DNA from: Desulfuromonadales bacterium
GTDB taxonomy: Bacteria; Desulfobacterota; Desulfuromonadia; Desulfuromonadales; BM103
Direction of reading: 5' to 3'
DNA: 64,000 bases
Assembly (NCBI GenBank): GCA_030145205.1
Contig: JAQYVZ010000012.1
Span: forward strand, 1-64,000
The translations under genes and the position numbers were made by a program. Positions 25,739 through 33,664 of this stretch are shown here, in pieces (position 1 is the stretch's first letter; every line of letters starts with the position of its first letter). The notes under the pieces were generated by a model. That model did not search any database. It saw nothing but the letters and a program-made list of their open reading frames with translations, and was not told where the DNA came from.

Positions 25739-26950
25739 CTAGTCTTTGACCGCCGTCACCACAAATACCGGGCTGAAGGCCTCGAACACCTTGTAGTCGG
25801 TCAACGGCATGGTTTTGGCGATGTTAACAGTCACGACCTCCAACTGGTACCCGGAGTTCTCGAAAAACTCACTGGCCGAGGTCAGGGTGTCCAGGGTCAC
25901 GGCGTTCAGAACCACCCGACCGCCGGACGGCAGTCGTCCATCCACCGACTCGAGGATATCCCAGAGATGACCGCCCGAACCACCAACAAACACCCGGTCC
26001 GGATCAGGCAGGTCCTCGAAACAGGACGGCGCTTCTTCTGCCACGATGGTCACGTTGCGCGAACGGAAGGTGTTCAGGTTCTTCTTCAGAAAATCGAGAC
26101 TTTGAGCGTTGCGTTCCACCGCAAAGATCCTGCCGTTCGGCAACAGATGGTCCGCTTCAATACTGACCGTCCCCGAGCCGGCGCCGACATCCCAGAGAAT
26201 CATATCGTGACGAAGCCGCAGCTTGGCCAGACTAATCGCCCGGATTTCTTCGCGGGTCATCAACTTCTTGACCGCCGCGAAATCCTCGTCGGGAATCCCG
26301 ATACCCGGCAGGGCACCATCTCCACCCGCCTCATATTCCTTGATCAGGATCAGGACGTTCAGCGGTGCAGCCTCAATCTCCAGCAGTCCCCGGACATCGG
26401 TCTGAAGAATGCGTTCGTTCGCTGAGCCAAGGTCTTCACACAGATAAACCCGGTAGCCATCCCGGCCACGCTCTACCAGTTCGCGGGCCACTACCTGCGG
26501 CGTATGAATCTCGTCAGTGAGCACGGCGATCTTGTCGTGGGCCACGATCTGGTCGATCGCACCGACCAGGCCACGGCCATGCACCGACACAAAAATGGCG
26601 TCGTCCCAAGGGACACGGATTTTGGCAAAAGCATACTGCACCGAAGTGGCGTTCGGCACGAACTCCAGCTCTGCCTCCGGCAGATTGCGCAACAAGTCGC
26701 GGCCGATCCCAAAAAACAGGGGGTCGCCGGAAGCCAGCACGACAACTGAACCGGCCGCTTTCCCGATCCGTTCAATGACTTGGCCGTGGTTGTCGCCGAT
26801 CACGAAAGTTTCACCGGAGAACTCGGGAAACAGGTCCAACTGGCGCGCACCGCCCATCAGCAGGTCAGCATTTCCAATCAAATCAAGAGCCCGCTGGCTG
26901 AACCCCTCCTGGCCCTCGACCCCCGCACCGATCACATGAATTGCTTTCAT
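25739..26950 (-). CDS. cbiET: Bifunctional precorrin C5,C15-methyltransferase/decarboxylase (CbiE-CbiT fusion)
   Basis: This cobalamin-pathway enzyme methylates the corrin ring at C5 and C15 and decarboxylates the acetate at C12. Residues 1-205 are the CbiE tetrapyrrole methylase (HVIGAGVEG, VVLASGDPLFFGIG). Residues 215-403 are the CbiT SAM methyltransferase (MILWDVGAGSGTVSIEAD). The fusion corresponds to CobL. The ATG at 26950 has GAGG 8 bases upstream. The phosphatase encoded just upstream may act in the same pathway. Other cobalamin genes are not in the window, and the isolated fused gene is intact. Confidence 0.92.
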   Translation of the reverse strand: MKAIHVIGAGVEGQEGFSQRALDLIGNADLLMGGARQLDLFPEFSGETFVIGDNHGQVIERIGKAAGSVVVLASGDPLFFGIGRDLLRNLPEAELEFVPNATSVQYAFAKIRVPWDDAIFVSVHGRGLVGAIDQIVAHDKIAVLTDEIHTPQVVARELVERGRDGYRVYLCEDLGSANERILQTDVRGLLEIEAAPLNVLILIKEYEAGGDGALPGIGIPDEDFAAVKKLMTREEIRAISLAKLRLRHDMILWDVGAGSGTVSIEADHLLPNGRIFAVERNAQSLDFLKKNLNTFRSRNVTIVAEEAPSCFEDLPDPDRVFVGGSGGHLWDILESVDGRLPSGGRVVLNAVTLDTLTSASEFFENSGYQLEVVTVNIAKTMPLTDYKVFEAFSPVFVVTAVKD

Positions 26951-27038
26951 GGTCTTTTCCTCTCCGGGCAATCACTCGCCTCGTCAGGTCCGCATCGGGA
27001 TAACATCTTCAACAGCCTAGCTGCTCACCCGGTTGACG

Positions 27039-27674
27039 TCAAGCCGACCGCACACGCTCTGGGACAGATAAATATGTGCCGTTCATCAACTGAATCCGGC
27101 AACTGCCATCCGGCAGGTAGTCAATGATATTCAGGCATGCATAGTCCTGGACAATGCTGAAGGCCGCATCGAGCGGCGCCCCCAAGGCGTCCAGGAGAAA
27201 AATCCGGTTGATGCCACCATGCCCGAACAGAGCAACTTGCTGTCCGGCATGCCGCGTCAGAATCGCCTGCAGAACCGGACGCACCCGCGAGGCCGCGTCA
27301 TGAAAGCTCTCACCTCCAGGCATGCGATGATGAACGATATCCTGCAGTCTGGCCTGCCAGTCTTCCGGAAAATCCTTGGCGAGGCTCAACCAGGGGAGCC
27401 CCTGCCATTGGCCACAGTCCAGCTCACGCAATGCGGCGTCGGTAAAGACTGACACCCCAAGGGCCTGCCCAAGCTGCGCAGCACCATAAGTGCAACGGTC
27501 CAGATCGCTGGAATAGATCGCCTCCAGGGTAGCGTCGTGCAAGGCCCGACACACGAGATCCATCTGAGTCCGGCCAGCCTCGGTCAACGGCACATTTGAC
27601 TGCCCGTTGTAGCGCTTTTCCTCAAACCCGGCCACCTGGCCATGACGCAGGAGGAACAATCGCGTTGGCTTCAT
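27039..27674 (-). CDS. Histidine phosphatase, possibly alpha-ribazole phosphatase (CobC-like)
   Basis: The 211-residue protein shows the phosphoglycerate-mutase-type signature: FLLRHGQ, with the phospho-histidine, a second conserved arginine in IYSSDLDRC, RELDCGQWQG and a late FGHGGIN histidine. The family includes alpha-ribazole-5'-phosphatase, which acts late in cobalamin assembly. The location next to cbiET supports but does not prove that role. I start at the ATG at 27674, where the family similarity begins. No start here has a strong ribosome site. It sits between engB and cbiET, in the same direction. Confidence 0.8.
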   Translation of the reverse strand: MKPTRLFLLRHGQVAGFEEKRYNGQSNVPLTEAGRTQMDLVCRALHDATLEAIYSSDLDRCTYGAAQLGQALGVSVFTDAALRELDCGQWQGLPWLSLAKDFPEDWQARLQDIVHHRMPGGESFHDAASRVRPVLQAILTRHAGQQVALFGHGGINRIFLLDALGAPLDAAFSIVQDYACLNIIDYLPDGSCRIQLMNGTYLSVPERVRSA

Positions 27675-27732
27675 TTGATAGCCCATTGATTTATCACAAT
27701 CCGCCTCGCTCTTCTGCACGAGTTGCCGGCCC

Positions 27733-28323
27733 TTACGCTTGAGGCGTCAGCAGTTCAGCGATCATCTCCCAGAGGACGTCTCGGCCCTGTCGGGTCACGG
27801 CGGAAAAGGGGATAAACAGGTCCGGGTCGAGCCCGGTCCGGCGACCAATCGTGTCTAATTGGCGTGCCAATTGATTGCGGCTGATCTTGTCAACCTTGGT
27901 CACCACCGGAAGGGTCGGAACGCCAGCCTCTTCCAGCCAGTCGAGAAACGCCAGGTCTTCGTCGCTCGGCTCCCGTCTGGCATCCAGCAGCCAAACCACC
28001 GCTCGCAGATTCGAGCGTCCTGTCAGATACCCCCGCACCATCGGCATCCAGCGTTCACGTACACTACGCGGCGCCTTGGCAAAGCCGTAGCCAGGCAGGT
28101 CTACAAAATACAGGGCTTCGTTGACGGCAAAAAAGTTGAGCAGTTGCGTCCGTCCGGGGGTCGACGATGTCCGTACCAGCCCCTTGCGATTCAGCAGGCA
28201 GTTAACCAAACTGCTTTTGCCAACATTGCTGCGTCCGGCAAAGGCAAGCTCCGGCCAGTCAGACTCGGGGCAATTGGCAAGCGAGGTTGCACTGATTTCA
28301 AAGCTGGCGGAATGCACAATCAT
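27733..28323 (-). CDS. engB: Ribosome-biogenesis GTPase EngB (YihA/YsxC)
   Basis: The 196-residue GTPase is needed for maturation of the large ribosomal subunit. All G motifs are visible: G1 GRSNVGKSS, G2 threonine in STPGRTQ, G3 DLPGYG, G4 TKVDK and G5 FSA. The length is normal. The start ATG has AGGAGAG 12 bases upstream. It is the first gene of a minus-strand group running through the phosphatase and cbiET; spacings of 58 and 88 bp leave the operon uncertain. Confidence 0.95.
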   Translation of the reverse strand: MIVHSASFEISATSLANCPESDWPELAFAGRSNVGKSSLVNCLLNRKGLVRTSSTPGRTQLLNFFAVNEALYFVDLPGYGFAKAPRSVRERWMPMVRGYLTGRSNLRAVVWLLDARREPSDEDLAFLDWLEEAGVPTLPVVTKVDKISRNQLARQLDTIGRRTGLDPDLFIPFSAVTRQGRDVLWEMIAELLTPQA

Positions 28324-28692
28324 GGCCGAACACGCTCTCCTCTAGAGATAAAAACAGACTGCTGTTTCAGCTGTTGACTCTAACACAGAAGGGGGTATTA
28401 ACTCAAAACCAGATTCGACCTGACCACCCGAATTTACTGCATGGAAACACCTCTTTTTCCTGGGGAAAAGCGTTGATTTTTTCTTTAAAAACTGTTATCC
28501 AATAAGCTGTTCTAGGGCTCTTCTGAAGGCCATCAGCACGGGCAGGCACCACCAAGTATAAGGAGAACCCTTCGCCCGCGAAACTGAGGAACGGTAGAAC
28601 GTACTGTTTCGGTCTATTTAGAATTTGCAATTTAGACCTTTCATCGATAAAGTGTCTTTCAATGAAATTTTTCGTCAAAGGAGTGTCATGAA
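28324..28692. other. Intergenic region with no recognised gene
   Basis: This 369-bp stretch lies between divergent genes. A 91-codon minus-strand frame (28403-28678) has no ribosome site and does not look like a real protein. I looked for GEMM, cobalamin and other common riboswitch cores in the plus-strand leader and found none I could support. AAAGGAG at the end is the ribosome site of the next gene. Confidence 0.5.
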
Positions 28693-29154
28693 ATGGGTGT
28701 TCGCATGAGCATGCGCCTGATCGCAGTATCCCTGCTGACGGTTTTTTTGCTGGCCGGAATCGCTAGCGCGGATCAAAAAAGGCCTGGTCGCCTGGTGACC
28801 CTTGACAACAAGGAAATTGTCTTCGACGGCATCCTCGAACGTGACATCGTTAAGGGCTGGTGGAACGGCTCCGCCCTGACGGTTCCGATTGAAACCGTCT
28901 CCGAGATCACCTTCTTTGATGCCCCCCAGGTTGACTACAGTATTATCGGCAACGACATCAAGACCGGCAAGCTCGGCCTGAACAGACGTTCCGATGGCAA
29001 GCAGTTTGTCCTACTGGATGCGTTTTTACCTGCTGACTGCAACTGCAGCTACTTGACCTATACTTACAAAAACCCCTTCACCGGGGAAACACTGCAAGCC
29101 AATGCCGCGATCGACGGACTACGCAAGATTATCTTTGAGGATGGCAAGCGCTGA
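28693..29154 (+). CDS. Small exported protein of unknown function
   Basis: The 153-residue product has a Sec signal peptide (hydrophobic core LIAVSLLTVFLLAGI, cleavage near IASA-DQKR). The mature part is short and strand-rich and contains one cysteine pair, DCNCSYL. Segments such as LVTLDNKEIVFDGILE and VPIETVSEITFF suggest repeated short beta units, perhaps an SH3-like or LamG-like fold; I do not recognise a family. GGAG lies 9 bases before the ATG. A strong terminator follows. Confidence 0.65.
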   Translation: MGVRMSMRLIAVSLLTVFLLAGIASADQKRPGRLVTLDNKEIVFDGILERDIVKGWWNGSALTVPIETVSEITFFDAPQVDYSIIGNDIKTGKLGLNRRSDGKQFVLLDAFLPADCNCSYLTYTYKNPFTGETLQANAAIDGLRKIIFEDGKR

Positions 29155-29174
29155 GCTGCAGAACAACACAACGT

Positions 29175-29208
29175 AAAAAGCGGGGTCATTTGACCCCGCT
29201 TTTTTTTT
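29175..29208 (+). terminator. Intrinsic terminator
   Basis: AAAAGCGGGGTCA / TGACCCCGCTTTT closes a short TT loop and runs into nine T. Confidence 0.93.
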
Positions 29209-29299
29209 GCAAATTCTGTTACGAGGTTGCCAAATCGGTTCAACCCGATATATTGTTGACTTGTAGAGTATCAATTCACAAATGCGGAAGGAGTCAACC

Positions 29300-29812
29300 A
29301 TGTTCAGTGAAGAACTATTGGATGCAATGAACGAGCAGATGAAGAACGAATTTCTGTCAGCCCATCTCTACCTAGCCATGGCAGGCTACTTCGAATCGGA
29401 GGATCTTCCTGGCATCGCCTCCTGGATGCGGGTGCAGGCTCTGGAAGAACTGACCCACGGCGAGAAATTCTTCAATTTTATCTGTGAAGCTGGTGGCCGT
29501 ACTAACCTGCGTGGCTTTGATGACCCCAAAAACGACTACGCGTCCCCCCTGGATTGCTTTCAATACTCCCTCGAACATGAAAAGTTTGTCACTGCCAGCA
29601 TCAACAAATTGATGGATATGGCCAAGGAGCAAAGCAATCATGCTGCACAGATTTTTCTGCAGTGGTTTGTAACCGAGCAGGTTGAAGAAGAGTCAAGCTT
29701 CGGCCTGATTGTGAAAAAGCTGGAGCGGATTGCTGATGACGGTCGCGGCCTGTTGATGGTCGATTCCGAACTCGGAAATCGCGCTTTTGTTGCCACCACA
29801 ACGGCCGAATAA
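29300..29812 (+). CDS. ftnA: Ferritin (non-heme, FtnA type)
   Basis: The 170-residue protein stores iron in a 24-subunit shell. Ferroxidase ligands are seen in MNEQMKNEFLSAHLYL (Glu of helix A), ALEELTHGEKFFNFI (ExxH of helix B) and ITEQ-like QWFVTEQVEEE of helix C. The length is right for bacterial FtnA and too short for a heme-binding Dps-type extension. AAGGAG lies 7 bases before the ATG at 29300; the open frame extends 6 codons upstream. The next gene encodes a second iron-binding-type protein, 95 bp later. Confidence 0.93.
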   Translation: MFSEELLDAMNEQMKNEFLSAHLYLAMAGYFESEDLPGIASWMRVQALEELTHGEKFFNFICEAGGRTNLRGFDDPKNDYASPLDCFQYSLEHEKFVTASINKLMDMAKEQSNHAAQIFLQWFVTEQVEEESSFGLIVKKLERIADDGRGLLMVDSELGNRAFVATTTAE

Positions 29813-29907
29813 CGTGCTGTTGTATTCATCGGTCGAGCGGCAACAGAGCCCTTCGACCTCAACTGACAGTCACAACAACACATTGTCATGCGACAAAGGA
29901 GGAGAAC

Positions 29908-30402
29908 ATGTCCAGTTCCATTGACCTGAAGGAGGCCGTCCGGCGCTCCATTCAGACTGAAAAAAATGCCATGGATTTCTACACCCGTGGCGCGGCTATG
30001 ATGCAAAACCCCGAAGCAAAGAAAGTCTTCGAACTGCTGGCACGTGAAGAGCGGGAGCATGCTGAATGGTTCTACAATGTCTATCCGGGTGACGACATCA
30101 ATTTTGACGCATTCATGAGCGAGAACCCGGATGATGGCTCCGAATGGCTGGGCGAGCTCAGAGGTGTTGACGTCAAAGAATTCAATGAGCGCAAGGCGAT
30201 GGAACTGGCCATGCAGAAGGAACAGCAACTGGCAGAACATCTGCGTGCCATGGCCGCAAAAATCGACGATCCGGAAATCAAAAAGATCTTTGAAAAAAAT
30301 GCGACCTCGACCGACCACCATTATCAAATTATCGAATCGGAATACGCCCGCCTGATGGGAATGGTTCACGAAACTGACATCAACACGTTCGTTCGCGAAT
30401 AG
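29908..30402 (+). CDS. Rubrerythrin-like ferritin-family protein
   Basis: The 164-residue protein has ferritin-like di-iron ligands: Glu18 (IQTEKNAMDFY), Glu48 and His51 (REEREHAEWFY), a glutamate set in MQKEQQLAEHL and a final HHYQIIESEY. It lacks the rubredoxin-like C-terminal domain, so it is a rubrerythrin-type domain alone, likely acting in peroxide or iron handling. It is the intact relative of the ligand-poor protein at 16425-16922. GGAGGAG lies before the ATG. Co-location with ferritin suggests a shared iron or oxidative-stress response. Confidence 0.85.
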   Translation: MSSSIDLKEAVRRSIQTEKNAMDFYTRGAAMMQNPEAKKVFELLAREEREHAEWFYNVYPGDDINFDAFMSENPDDGSEWLGELRGVDVKEFNERKAMELAMQKEQQLAEHLRAMAAKIDDPEIKKIFEKNATSTDHHYQIIESEYARLMGMVHETDINTFVRE

Positions 30403-30423
30403 ACCCTGACTTCTACAAAACAT

Positions 30424-30460
30424 AAAAGCGGAACTGGCACACGCCGGTTCCGCTTTTTTG
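30424..30460 (+). terminator. Intrinsic terminator, shared by convergent genes
   Basis: AAAAGCGGAAC / GTTCCGCTTTT with an inner TGGC/GCCG-type pairing, followed by T. It lies between the rubrerythrin-like gene and the convergent GGDEF/EAL gene. Confidence 0.88.
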
Positions 30461-30482
30461 CTTAAAGAAAACACACCCGCGG

Positions 30483-32867
30483 CTACTCTTCGGAACCACT
30501 TCTCCGATCCAACCCGTCGCGCAGCAGCCGAGCCATTTCATCCGGCGAAACCGGCCGACTGAACAGGTAACCCTGCATCTCGTCACAATGCTTCTGCTTG
30601 AGCAGGGCAAACTGCCCTTCGGTCTCCACCCCTTCCGCAATCACCTGCAAGTTGAGACTCCGGCCCATCGAAATAATAGCGCTGGTGATCGCTTCGTCAG
30701 CTGAGCTCTCCTCGATATCCTTGACAAACGACCGGTCGATTTTCAGCGTGTTGACCGAGAAGCGCTTGAGATGTGCCAGCGAGGAGTAGCCGGTCCCGAA
30801 ATCGTCTATGGAGATATGAATCCCTATCTCGCTGAGGCGGTTGAGCAGCCCGGCCACATACTCCGGGTTCTGCATGATCACCGTCTCCGTAATCTCGATT
30901 TCAAGGGAATCCCCCGACAGGCCGGTTTCTTTCAAAATATCGGCAACTGTTTCGACCAGGCCCTGGTGCTGCAACTGAAATCCGCTCAGGTTAACCGCCA
31001 CACGCACCTTGGGCAGACCGGCATCCTGCCATGCACGATTCTGGCGACAGACCTCGCGCAAAACCCATTCGCCAATTGGGACAATCAGTCCCGTCTCCTC
31101 TGCCAGGGCGATAAAATCGGGCGGCCCCAGCAAACCAAGCTCCGGATGCTGCCAGCGGATCAAGGCTTCCAGTGCCGTGATGCGACCGCTTTCGACGTCA
31201 ACCTTCGGCTGGTAATTGAGCAGAAATTCGTTATTGTTAAGCGCTTTACGCAGACCGCTTTCGAGCACCAGACGACGCTGTGAGCCCTGTTCCATTTTGG
31301 CATCGTAAATCTGGTAATTGTTGCGCCCGTGAGATTTCGCCTGATACATTGCCGTATCGGCCCGCTTCAACAGGGTCTCAACATCTTCGCCATGCTCGGG
31401 GAAATAGCTGATCCCGATACTGGTCGTAATAAACAGTTCATGTTCGTCGATTTGCGCCGACCGAGCAAGCGCCCGCAGGAATTTCCCTGCCACCTGCTCG
31501 GCATCTGCCCGGCTGCCCAGTTTCGCCAGAATGACAGCGAACTCGTCACCGCCCAAACGCGCCACGGTGTCCACCTCGCGCACGCAACTCTTCAGACGGC
31601 GGGCGACTTCCCGCAGCAGGTGGTCACCGACAGAATGCCCCAGGGTATCGTTGATAATCTTGAAACGATCCAGATCGAGAAACAGAATTGCGGAGACTTG
31701 TTTTTCCCGACGAGCCAGGGCCAACGCCTGATGCACCCGGTCATTGAAGACAATCCGGTTGGGCAGGCCGGTCAGTCCGTCATGGTGCGCCAGGTGCTGC
31801 AATTGATGCTGCGCCTTCTTCCGTGCAGTCACATCACGACAGATAATCCAGACCGCACCCGGCTGATGATCCTGAAAGTCACACAGCATTGACCCTTCGA
31901 CATCCACCTGACTACCCGTCCGGGTAATCAGCCGGCCCTCCAGGGCCTCAATCTGTTCTCCTGCAACCGCCTTACGAATCCCCTCTTTGCAGCGCGAGCT
32001 CATATCATGATCAATGACATCCTCCAGCAGCATATCGCGCAGCTCCATGGCACTGTAACCGAGGATGGTGTGCCATGCCTGGTTGGCGTAAATAAACCGG
32101 CCCTCCGGAGTGATGCTGAAAATCAGGTCATGCGCACGATCGAGAAAATCCTTCAGGCGGTTTTCCGTAGTGACCGTCATGGTATGCTCATGACGAAGAA
32201 TCTGCATCAGAAAAGCGCCGAGAACGGCGACAACCAGGTTCAGCAGGCACACCCACAACCAGATCAGAGAGAGAAACAGACCACGCTCATGCAGGCCGGC
32301 GTCAGTAAAAGGCATCGCGAAGTAATTCAGGAGACCGAAATACTCCGCCGCAAGCAGCAAACCGTAGCAGAGAGAACCGCCCAAACCGGTCAGTATAACC
32401 TTGCACCGGCCTTCCATCAGGATAGCCGCCTCTAGTGTCACCAGCAGGTAGAGTGGCCAGAGCCAACTGACCGCGCCGCCGCTGAAATGAATCAGCAGGG
32501 TCACACAGAGATAGTCGGGGATGATCTGTAGAGCACTCCCCAACGGGTATTCTGCCAGGCCATGACAGCCGCGCTGCAACAGGGAATTGTAAATCAGGAT
32601 AACAAACAGGCCGACCAGGAAGCCGGATAACTGCTGCGGGGTCAGAAACCAGCCATAATCACTCACCAGGTAACAGAGCGCGGCACCAACCCCGTAGAAT
32701 CCAACAAGGGTCAGGAAAAACCAGCGAGCGCGAATCAGCAACAGGTAGCGCTGCCGACTGGCCAGCAAAGGAGTTTCCCCGGTTTTGCGATGCAACCTCT
32801 CACCCAAAGAAGTCGCCCAGGAGGGTAATTTATGTTTTTCAGCTGCAGACATTTGAATAGTATCCAT
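30483..32867 (-). CDS. Membrane-bound PAS-GGDEF-EAL cyclic-di-GMP signalling protein
   Basis: The 794-residue protein has about six transmembrane segments in residues 45-225. A PAS domain follows at about 240-355 (LIFSITPEGRFIYANQAWHTILGYS, in parts). The GGDEF domain at about 360-520 has an intact active site, RLGGDEFAV, and an inhibitory RxxD motif (REVD) five residues before it. The EAL domain at about 535-785 has ALEALIRW, the acidic catalytic set ITETVIM and DDFGTGYSSL, and QGYLFSRP near the end. Both synthesis and hydrolysis of c-di-GMP are possible; which prevails cannot be read. The ATG at 32867 lacks a strong ribosome site. Confidence 0.93.
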   Translation of the reverse strand: MDTIQMSAAEKHKLPSWATSLGERLHRKTGETPLLASRQRYLLLIRARWFFLTLVGFYGVGAALCYLVSDYGWFLTPQQLSGFLVGLFVILIYNSLLQRGCHGLAEYPLGSALQIIPDYLCVTLLIHFSGGAVSWLWPLYLLVTLEAAILMEGRCKVILTGLGGSLCYGLLLAAEYFGLLNYFAMPFTDAGLHERGLFLSLIWLWVCLLNLVVAVLGAFLMQILRHEHTMTVTTENRLKDFLDRAHDLIFSITPEGRFIYANQAWHTILGYSAMELRDMLLEDVIDHDMSSRCKEGIRKAVAGEQIEALEGRLITRTGSQVDVEGSMLCDFQDHQPGAVWIICRDVTARKKAQHQLQHLAHHDGLTGLPNRIVFNDRVHQALALARREKQVSAILFLDLDRFKIINDTLGHSVGDHLLREVARRLKSCVREVDTVARLGGDEFAVILAKLGSRADAEQVAGKFLRALARSAQIDEHELFITTSIGISYFPEHGEDVETLLKRADTAMYQAKSHGRNNYQIYDAKMEQGSQRRLVLESGLRKALNNNEFLLNYQPKVDVESGRITALEALIRWQHPELGLLGPPDFIALAEETGLIVPIGEWVLREVCRQNRAWQDAGLPKVRVAVNLSGFQLQHQGLVETVADILKETGLSGDSLEIEITETVIMQNPEYVAGLLNRLSEIGIHISIDDFGTGYSSLAHLKRFSVNTLKIDRSFVKDIEESSADEAITSAIISMGRSLNLQVIAEGVETEGQFALLKQKHCDEMQGYLFSRPVSPDEMARLLRDGLDRRSGSEE

Positions 32868-33298
32868 CAGGTCGCCCCACCAACGCCTCAGAACACTAAA
32901 ACCTATGCTCCGGGGGGACGATCACATCACTTCACGTCGAAAAATATCTGTGTCGTCAAGATTAACATGCAATCACAGGGCCAGAGGAGAAAAAGCCACA
33001 AACCCGGTTCAAATCCGCGAAGACACCAGCCCTAGCCTTCCGGCTTCGGTCTTTTCACTTATTCATATAGCCATATCACCTGATATTTTACATCTCCTCG
33101 GCTCCGCTCACATTAAACAAGAGAGAAATAGTCGTCAAACTGGGTACTTGTAAAACTTGGCACACATCGTGAATTTCGAATATACAAAACAAGGCATAGA
33201 TTCCGTCGACAATTACCGGCCTACGACAGCGACATATTGTTCGGCGGACCGCGGGACATCCCCGCAAAACTATTATTCAAAATTGGAGGCTAAACATC
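32868..33298. other. Divergent intergenic region
   Basis: These 431 bp lie between the minus-strand GGDEF/EAL gene and the plus-strand cytochrome gene. A CCCGG-TTCAAAT-CCGCG element at 33003-33019 looks like a tRNA T-arm, but no full tRNA folds (see rejected items). TTGGCA-17-ATATAC near 33158-33186 is a weak promoter candidate for the cytochrome gene. A GCGGG / CCCGC hairpin lies near 33251-33265. There is no coding frame with a plausible ribosome site. Confidence 0.5.
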
Positions 33299-33625
33299 AT
33301 GAAAACATCCCTCAAATCCCTGCTGGCTCTGGCCCTGATTGCCGTTTTTGCTACCTCTGTTCTGGCTGCAGACGGCGGCAACCCCCGCAAGGGCAAGCAC
33401 TTGTACAAAAAGTCTTGCAAAACCTGCCATAGCGCCGGCGGTGAAGGCGGCGAGCTGACCCCCATGACGAAGACCATGAGTCAGTGGGATCGCTTCTTTA
33501 AAAAAATCGAAAAAAAGCATGATGCAGCGGCTATTGAAAACCTGTCCGAACAGGATCTGCTGGATATCAACCAGTTCCTATTTGATTTTGCTGCTGATTC
33601 CGATCAGCCCGCAACCTGCGGTTAA
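33299..33625 (+). CDS. Periplasmic monoheme cytochrome c
   Basis: The 108-residue precursor has a signal peptide cleaved near VLAA-DGGN and one heme motif, CKTCHSAGG. A methionine-bearing stretch, LTPMTKTM, is the likely distal ligand region. Its size fits a class I cytochrome c used for periplasmic electron transfer. The ATG is preceded by GGAGG. Forty bp downstream is the DUF3373 gene, so the two are likely co-transcribed. Confidence 0.88.
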   Translation: MKTSLKSLLALALIAVFATSVLAADGGNPRKGKHLYKKSCKTCHSAGGEGGELTPMTKTMSQWDRFFKKIEKKHDAAAIENLSEQDLLDINQFLFDFAADSDQPATCG

Positions 33626-33664
33626 TTACGTCAATCTGCCACTTAACACGAAGGAGAAGAACGT

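Noticed and set aside
28403-28678. 91-codon minus-strand open frame upstream of the exported-protein gene
   Set aside because: No ribosome site, odd composition, and it lies in what should be a promoter region.
32950-33028. tRNA-like element: GTGTCGT ... CCCGG-TTCAAAT-CCGCG-AAGACAC with a trailing CA
   Set aside because: Acceptor ends pair at 6 of 7 positions and a T-arm at 4 of 5, but no anticodon stem-loop or GG-containing D-loop can be folded. Probably chance or a decayed remnant; tRNAscan-SE would settle it.
33150-33180. Possible sigma-54 promoter (TTGGCAC) before the monoheme cytochrome
   Set aside because: The -12 GC element is not at the required spacing.
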